A DNA stretch of 64,000 nt from assembly GCA_038144425.1 (NCBI GenBank), contig JAYQNS010000004.1, forward strand, positions 806,001-870,000, written 5' to 3'. Positions 59,963 through 64,000 of this stretch are shown one piece after another. The notes beneath the pieces are model-generated. The model was not told where the DNA came from and searched no databases. It worked only from the letters and a program-made list of their open reading frames with translations. The translations under genes were made by a program, and so were the position numbers. Origin of the DNA: Salivita marina. GTDB lineage: Bacteria > Pseudomonadota > Gammaproteobacteria > Pseudomonadales > Azotimanducaceae. Position 1 is the first letter of the stretch; the number at the start of each line of letters is the position of its first letter.

Positions 59963-61576
59963 CTACATCCGGAATATGCCAAAGTCACTGCGCACCTCCG
60001 GACTTCCCTGGCCGTGGTGACACACGGCTAGAGCGAGGCCAAGCACGTCCCGGGTTTGGGCGGGATCAATAACCCCGTCGTCCCACAGCCGCGCACTGGC
60101 GTAGTAGGGGTGGCCTTCCGCGTCGTAGCGGGCCCGGATGCCGTCCATAAAGGCGGCCTTGTCCTCCGGATCCCACTCGTCCCCGCGGACATCGAGGCCG
60201 CCCTGGCGCACCGTCGCGAGAACCTGGGCCGCTTGCTCTCCGCCCATCACCGAGATGCGGGCGTTGGGCCAGCTGAAGAGGAAACGGGGGCTATAGGCCC
60301 GGCCGCACATGGCGTAATTGCCTGCCCCAAATGCGCCGCCGGTGATGATGGTCAGCTTGGGTACGGAGGCGCTGGCTACCGCGTTCACCATTTTCGCCCC
60401 ATCCCGGGCAATGCCGCCGTGCTCGTAGCTTTTCCCAACCATGAAGCCTGTGACGTTTTGCAGGAACAAAAGGGGAATGCTTCGGCGGTCGCAGAGCTGG
60501 ATGAAGTGGGCGCCCTTGCGTGCGCTCTCGGCGAAAAGAATGCCGTTATTGGCGACGACGCCGACCCGGTGCCCGTGGATGTGCCCGACTCCGCAGACCA
60601 GGGTTTCCGCGTAGCGGGCCTTGAACTCGTCAAACTCGGAGCCATCGAGAAGGCGGGCGAGGATCTCTCGCACATCGTAGGGGGTGCGCGTATCCGGTGG
60701 CATTACGCCGTAGAGCTCCGCCGCTGCATAGCGAGGGGGCACGGAGGCTTGGGCCGGGCGCGGGTCTGGCCCCCGGGGCAGTTGGGCCACGATGCGCCGG
60801 GCCATGGCGATAGCGTCTTCGTCGTTTTCCGCTAGGTGATCGGCGACGCCAGAAAGACGGGTATGCACATCGCCCCCGCCGAGCGTTTCCGCATCCACCT
60901 TTTCCCCCGTGGCGGCCTCTACGAGGGGCGGGCCGCCGAGGAAGATCGTCCCCTGGTTCCGGACGATGATGGTTTCGTCGCACATGGCGGGGACATAGGC
61001 GCCCCCCGCGGTGCAGGACCCCATGACCACAGCAATTTGTCCGATGCCTCGAGCAGACAGCTGGGCCTGGTTATAGAAGATGCGGCCGAAGTGGTCCCTA
61101 TCTGGGAATACCTCGGCCTGGAGGGGCAGGAACGCGCCGCCGGAATCTACAAGGTAAATGCACGGCAGAGCGTTTTCCAGCGCGACTTCCTGGGCTCGCA
61201 GATGCTTTTTCACGGTGATGGGATAGTAGGTGCCGCCCTTCACCGTAGCGTCGTTAGCGACGATTACGCAGAGTCGACCAGCCACCTGACCAATGCCCGT
61301 AATGAGGCCTCCAGCGGGAAGCGCGTCTTCGTAAAGCTTGTGCCCGGCCAATGCGCCGAGCTCGAGAAAGGCCGTGCCGGGGTCGAGCAGGCGTTCTACC
61401 CGGTCCCGGGGAAGGAGCTTCCCGCGGGCTTCGTGCCGTTCCCGGCTGCGGGCGTCGCCCCCGGCCTGGGCGCTTTGAAGGACGGTTCGCAGCGCTTCAG
61501 CCTCGGCCTTATGGTGGGCTTCGTAGCGCGCAAAGGCCTCCTGGCCCGGTCGGGCCTCGGCAGTGAGGATTGCCAT
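59963..61576 (-). CDS. Methylcrotonyl-CoA carboxylase, carboxyltransferase subunit (LiuB/MccB)
   Basis: 537-residue carboxyltransferase of two crotonase-like halves. Conserved MCC segments include the N-terminal GKLLPRDRVERLLDPG, the carboxybiotin-site GSCTAGGAYVPAMCDE and, in the second half, QNVTGFMVGKSYEHGG and GGAFGAGNYAMCGRAY. Forms the hetero-oligomer with the biotin subunit encoded next. Confidence 0.94.
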   Translation of the reverse strand: MAILTAEARPGQEAFARYEAHHKAEAEALRTVLQSAQAGGDARSRERHEARGKLLPRDRVERLLDPGTAFLELGALAGHKLYEDALPAGGLITGIGQVAGRLCVIVANDATVKGGTYYPITVKKHLRAQEVALENALPCIYLVDSGGAFLPLQAEVFPDRDHFGRIFYNQAQLSARGIGQIAVVMGSCTAGGAYVPAMCDETIIVRNQGTIFLGGPPLVEAATGEKVDAETLGGGDVHTRLSGVADHLAENDEDAIAMARRIVAQLPRGPDPRPAQASVPPRYAAAELYGVMPPDTRTPYDVREILARLLDGSEFDEFKARYAETLVCGVGHIHGHRVGVVANNGILFAESARKGAHFIQLCDRRSIPLLFLQNVTGFMVGKSYEHGGIARDGAKMVNAVASASVPKLTIITGGAFGAGNYAMCGRAYSPRFLFSWPNARISVMGGEQAAQVLATVRQGGLDVRGDEWDPEDKAAFMDGIRARYDAEGHPYYASARLWDDGVIDPAQTRDVLGLALAVCHHGQGSPEVRSDFGIFRM

Positions 61577-61594
61577 GGGGGTCTCCCTTGCGGG

Positions 61595-62926
61595 CTAGAT
61601 GCCCGCGAGGGCGCACTCGAGGCCATCGAACATGGCGTCTAGCTCGTCTGGCTTCGTGATGAGCGGCGGACACAGGGCGATGGTGTCCCCGGTCATGCGA
61701 ACGACCACCCCCGCCTCCCAGGCCCGCTCAAAGACCCCTATGGCGCGAAGGCCCGGCCCTGCTGGGTCCGGTTCGAGGTCTAGGGCCCCCATGAGCCCGA
61801 TATTGCGAATGTCCGTGAGCGGCGCTTTATCGCGAAGGGCGTGGATGCGCGCTTCAAAGTGGGGCTCGAGGGCACGGGCGTTTGCAAAGAGCCCCTCCTC
61901 CTCGTAGACATCTAGGGTCGCCAGGGCCGCGGCGGCGGCGATGGGATGGCCTGAGTAGGTGTAGCCGTGGGTGAGTTCTACGGCTTGCTCAGGGCCCTGC
62001 ATAAAGGCGTCGTAAATGTCCTCGCGGATCAGCACCGCCCCCATGGGGATCATGCCGCTAGTTATGCCCTTGGCGCAGCAGATCATGTCTGGAACCACAT
62101 CGAAGCGCTGGGCCGCAAAATTTTCTCCGAGGCGGCCGAAGCCCGTAATGACCTCGTCGAAAATCAGCAGGATGCCGTGCTTCGTGCAGAGCTCGCGAAG
62201 GCGCTGAAGATAGCCCACGGGGGGGACGATGACCCCAGCGGAGCCGGCCACCGGCTCGACGATCACGGCGGCGACCGATTCGCCGCCGTGCAGGGCAATG
62301 CGCCGCTCCAGCGCGTCGGCCAGGTGGGCGCCCCATTGGGGCTGGCCACGGGAGAAGGCCATGTGGTCGAGGTCGTGGGTGTGAGGCAGATGATCCACCC
62401 CAGGCAGGAGCATGGAGTAAAGGCGACGATTGTTCCCCAGGCCGCCGACGCTCGTGCCGCCGAAGCCTGCCCCGTGATAACCCTTCTCCCGGCCGATGAG
62501 GTGGGTCCTCCCCGCGTCTCCGCGCATGCGATGCCACGCCAGGGCGATTTTCAGGGCCGAGTCTGCGGCCTCCGAGCCCGAATTGGTAAAGAAGATCTTG
62601 TTTAGCGGATCGGGGGAGAAGTCCGTGAGCCGAGTCGCCAGGCGGAAGGCCGTGGGGTGGCCGAGCGTGAAGGCCATGGAGTAATCGAGGGTGGCGGCCT
62701 GCTTCTGCACCGCTTCCACGATTTTCGGATGGCAGTGGCCGGCGTTTGTGCACCAAAGGCCGGAGGCGAAATCAAAGAGCGCATCGCCCTTCGTCGTAAA
62801 GTAGCGCACCCCCTCGCCCCGTTCGATCATGCGGGGATTCTTCTTGAACCAGCGGTTGGCCGTGAACGGCATCCAGTATTCGTCGAGCGATAGAGGCTGT
62901 ACGGGTGAGGCGAAGGCAAGGCTCAT
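61595..62926 (-). CDS. Class III (omega) aminotransferase, beta-alanine:pyruvate type
   Basis: 443-residue PLP enzyme. LDEYWMPFTANRWFKKNPR at the N-terminus, SGSEAADSALKIA, DEVITGFGRLG and the PLP Lys in CCAKGITSGMIP are typical of omega-amino acid:pyruvate aminotransferases. I start at MSLAFASP (62926). First gene of the mcc-ivd operon; it has no obvious step in leucine breakdown, so co-transcription may serve general use of branched amines or amino acids. Confidence 0.88.
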   Translation of the reverse strand: MSLAFASPVQPLSLDEYWMPFTANRWFKKNPRMIERGEGVRYFTTKGDALFDFASGLWCTNAGHCHPKIVEAVQKQAATLDYSMAFTLGHPTAFRLATRLTDFSPDPLNKIFFTNSGSEAADSALKIALAWHRMRGDAGRTHLIGREKGYHGAGFGGTSVGGLGNNRRLYSMLLPGVDHLPHTHDLDHMAFSRGQPQWGAHLADALERRIALHGGESVAAVIVEPVAGSAGVIVPPVGYLQRLRELCTKHGILLIFDEVITGFGRLGENFAAQRFDVVPDMICCAKGITSGMIPMGAVLIREDIYDAFMQGPEQAVELTHGYTYSGHPIAAAAALATLDVYEEEGLFANARALEPHFEARIHALRDKAPLTDIRNIGLMGALDLEPDPAGPGLRAIGVFERAWEAGVVVRMTGDTIALCPPLITKPDELDAMFDGLECALAGI

Positions 62927-63021
62927 GGTGGTGTCCTCCCAAAACACCGGGGTTTGCCCCAAGCCTATGCTTCTCCGGGGGTGAGCTCAATGGTGGCCAC
63001 CTCCAGGAAAGTAAAGAGACG

Positions 63022-63492
63022 CTAGGGAAGCGTCTTTAGGACGTCCAGGACCTTCTCCGGGTGGGTCTCGGCCTTGGCAACCTTCTTCCAATGCTTCGCC
63101 ACCTTCCCGTCCTTGCCGACAATCACCGTAGAGCGGATGACGCCGACGGTCTTTTTCCCGTACATGTTCTTCTCGCCCCAGGCGCCGTACTTCTCCATAA
63201 CCTTTTTGTCCGGGTCGCAGAGCAGGGTGAAGGGCAGGCTGTACTTGCTAATGAACCTCTCGTGAGATTCTCCGTCGTCCGGAGAGACGCCGAGCACCAC
63301 CGTGCCGGTACCCTGGATTTCGCCCCAAAGATCACGGAAGCCGCAAGCTTCCTTAGTGCAGCCTGGGGTGTCGTCCTTCGGGTAGAAATAGATCACCACG
63401 TTCTGGCCTTTCAGGTCTTTGAGCGCGACCTTCTCGCCGTTTTGATCTTTCAGCGTAAACGCCGGGGGGGCCTTGCCTTCTTCGATCGCCAT
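63022..63492 (-). CDS. bcp: Thioredoxin-dependent peroxiredoxin Bcp
   Basis: A 156-residue PrxQ/Bcp peroxidase reducing hydroperoxides with thioredoxin. Peroxidatic and resolving cysteines five residues apart in PGCTKEACGFRD; FYPKDDTPG before them and RSTVIVGKDGKV later. Divergent from tRNA-Arg. Between it and the aminotransferase there are about 95 bp without a gene. Confidence 0.95.
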   Translation of the reverse strand: MAIEEGKAPPAFTLKDQNGEKVALKDLKGQNVVIYFYPKDDTPGCTKEACGFRDLWGEIQGTGTVVLGVSPDDGESHERFISKYSLPFTLLCDPDKKVMEKYGAWGEKNMYGKKTVGVIRSTVIVGKDGKVAKHWKKVAKAETHPEKVLDVLKTLP

Positions 63493-63602
63493 GGGAGCTC
63501 CTGGGCTGCTTGGGGAGAAAACGAAAGGAGTATAAGGATGGGGCTACCCCCGTTGAAGCCCGTAGACCCGCTTGCATGGGGCGAGTACACTTCGCGGCCC
63601 AC

Positions 63603-63679
<77 letters not shown>

Positions 63680-63705
63680 CCGCATTATTCGGCCTCCTCA
63701 AAACC

Positions 63706-63726
63706 CCCTGAAATCCAGGGCTTTTT
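63706..63726 (+). terminator. Weak intrinsic terminator after tRNA-Arg
   Basis: CCCTG-aaatc-CAGGG followed by C and five T, 27 bases after the tRNA. The stem is only five base pairs, so efficiency is uncertain. Confidence 0.6.
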
Positions 63727-63825
63727 GGCAACGTTGGGGTTAGCGGAGCAGGGCAAGCGCACGTTTTTGCCACACTTTCAGCGAACGACACCGACTCAAA
63801 CTGCCCGGCAGAGGGCCCCCATCGC
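63727..63825. other. Non-coding stretch downstream of tRNA-Arg
   Basis: No gene supported on either strand from the tRNA terminator to the dispersed repeat at 63826. The only open frames read across the tRNA or lack any family resemblance. Confidence 0.6.
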
Positions 63826-63900
63826 GACCCCCGGGGGAGGGCCTGGTGCGTGACGGCGTGCTGCAGGGTGCCGCCCCCGCTTGCCGAAGAAAGTTTTGAA
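63826..63900 (+). repeat. Dispersed repeat copy downstream of tRNA-Arg
   Basis: Aligns with the minus strand of 37194-37272 in the island at roughly three quarters identity (shared GGGGAGGGCCTG, GCAGGGTGC, CCGCTTGC, GTTTTGAA blocks), with a weaker third copy at 36320-36352. Lying just after a tRNA gene, it may belong to the edge of another mobile region beyond the window. From 63901 to the window end I see no gene. Confidence 0.6.
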
Positions 63901-64000
63901 ATCTATGTTGGTTAGCAATTTTGGTACTGTTGGCGAAAGCAGCCTAGGCGCAACTCCTTAGACCCTGACGGCAACGATATGCAAAAGCTCTTCGCATTAG

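Overview
The window reads as the chromosome of an aerobic, GC-rich gammaproteobacterium. The evidence is gene order typical of that class: trkA-rsmB-fmt-def facing dprA, thrB-DUF2782-polA-engB-cytochrome c4-dsbA, argH-lptM-lysA-dapF-DUF484-xerC-HAD, and glnK-amt facing ubiK-comM-rep-cytochrome c5. The genus cannot be fixed from the sequence.

Layout. 1-9 kb: K+ uptake regulation (partial trkA), translation initiation and rRNA modification, DNA uptake (dprA), shikimate dehydrogenase, oligopeptidase A and a MATE exporter. 9.1-17.8 kb: a full aa3-type cytochrome oxidase operon with structural subunits, copper delivery factors (CtaG, two Sco-like proteins), SURF1 and heme A synthesis (CtaA, CtaB). 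17.8-24.9 kb: homoserine kinase, DNA polymerase I, EngB, cytochrome c4 and DsbA. 24.9-31 kb: accessory metabolism, namely a tightly overlapped Gfo/Idh-aldo/keto reductase-TauD operon, and on the other strand a quinohemoprotein alcohol dehydrogenase preceded by an SDR-fold protein with the halohydrin dehalogenase motif set. 31-34.7 kb: pyruvate dehydrogenase E1 and motB. 43-52 kb: arginine, lysine and threonine synthesis, XerC, ammonium transport. 52.5-63.7 kb: UbiK, ComM, Rep, cytochrome c5, a leucine/isovalerate catabolic operon (omega-aminotransferase, both MCC subunits, isovaleryl-CoA dehydrogenase), Bcp and tRNA-Arg(CCG).

The most unusual part is a visibly less GC-rich island, 34.8-42.5 kb, lying between a truncated motA and an enoyl-CoA hydratase gene. 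It carries AlpA-like, primase-polymerase/helicase and terminase-small-subunit-like genes of a phage-satellite or plasmid-like element, and an endA pseudogene. A tyrosine recombinase module sits at each end. Each recombinase gene lies between two copies of an inverted repeat (137 bp, 4 mismatches; 268 bp, 1 mismatch) with the same geometry: one copy starts 32-45 bp upstream of the start codon, and the other overlaps the last 8-9 codons and encodes the recombinase C-terminus. In the right module the repeat is the first part of the host enoyl-CoA hydratase coding sequence, and the outer copy forms the 5' part of the intact host gene. I do not recognise this arrangement as a described element type.

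At least ten small indels interrupt otherwise well preserved reading frames in the left and middle of the island, against one in the remaining core sequence (amt). Whether these are real decay or assembly errors needs read-level checking.
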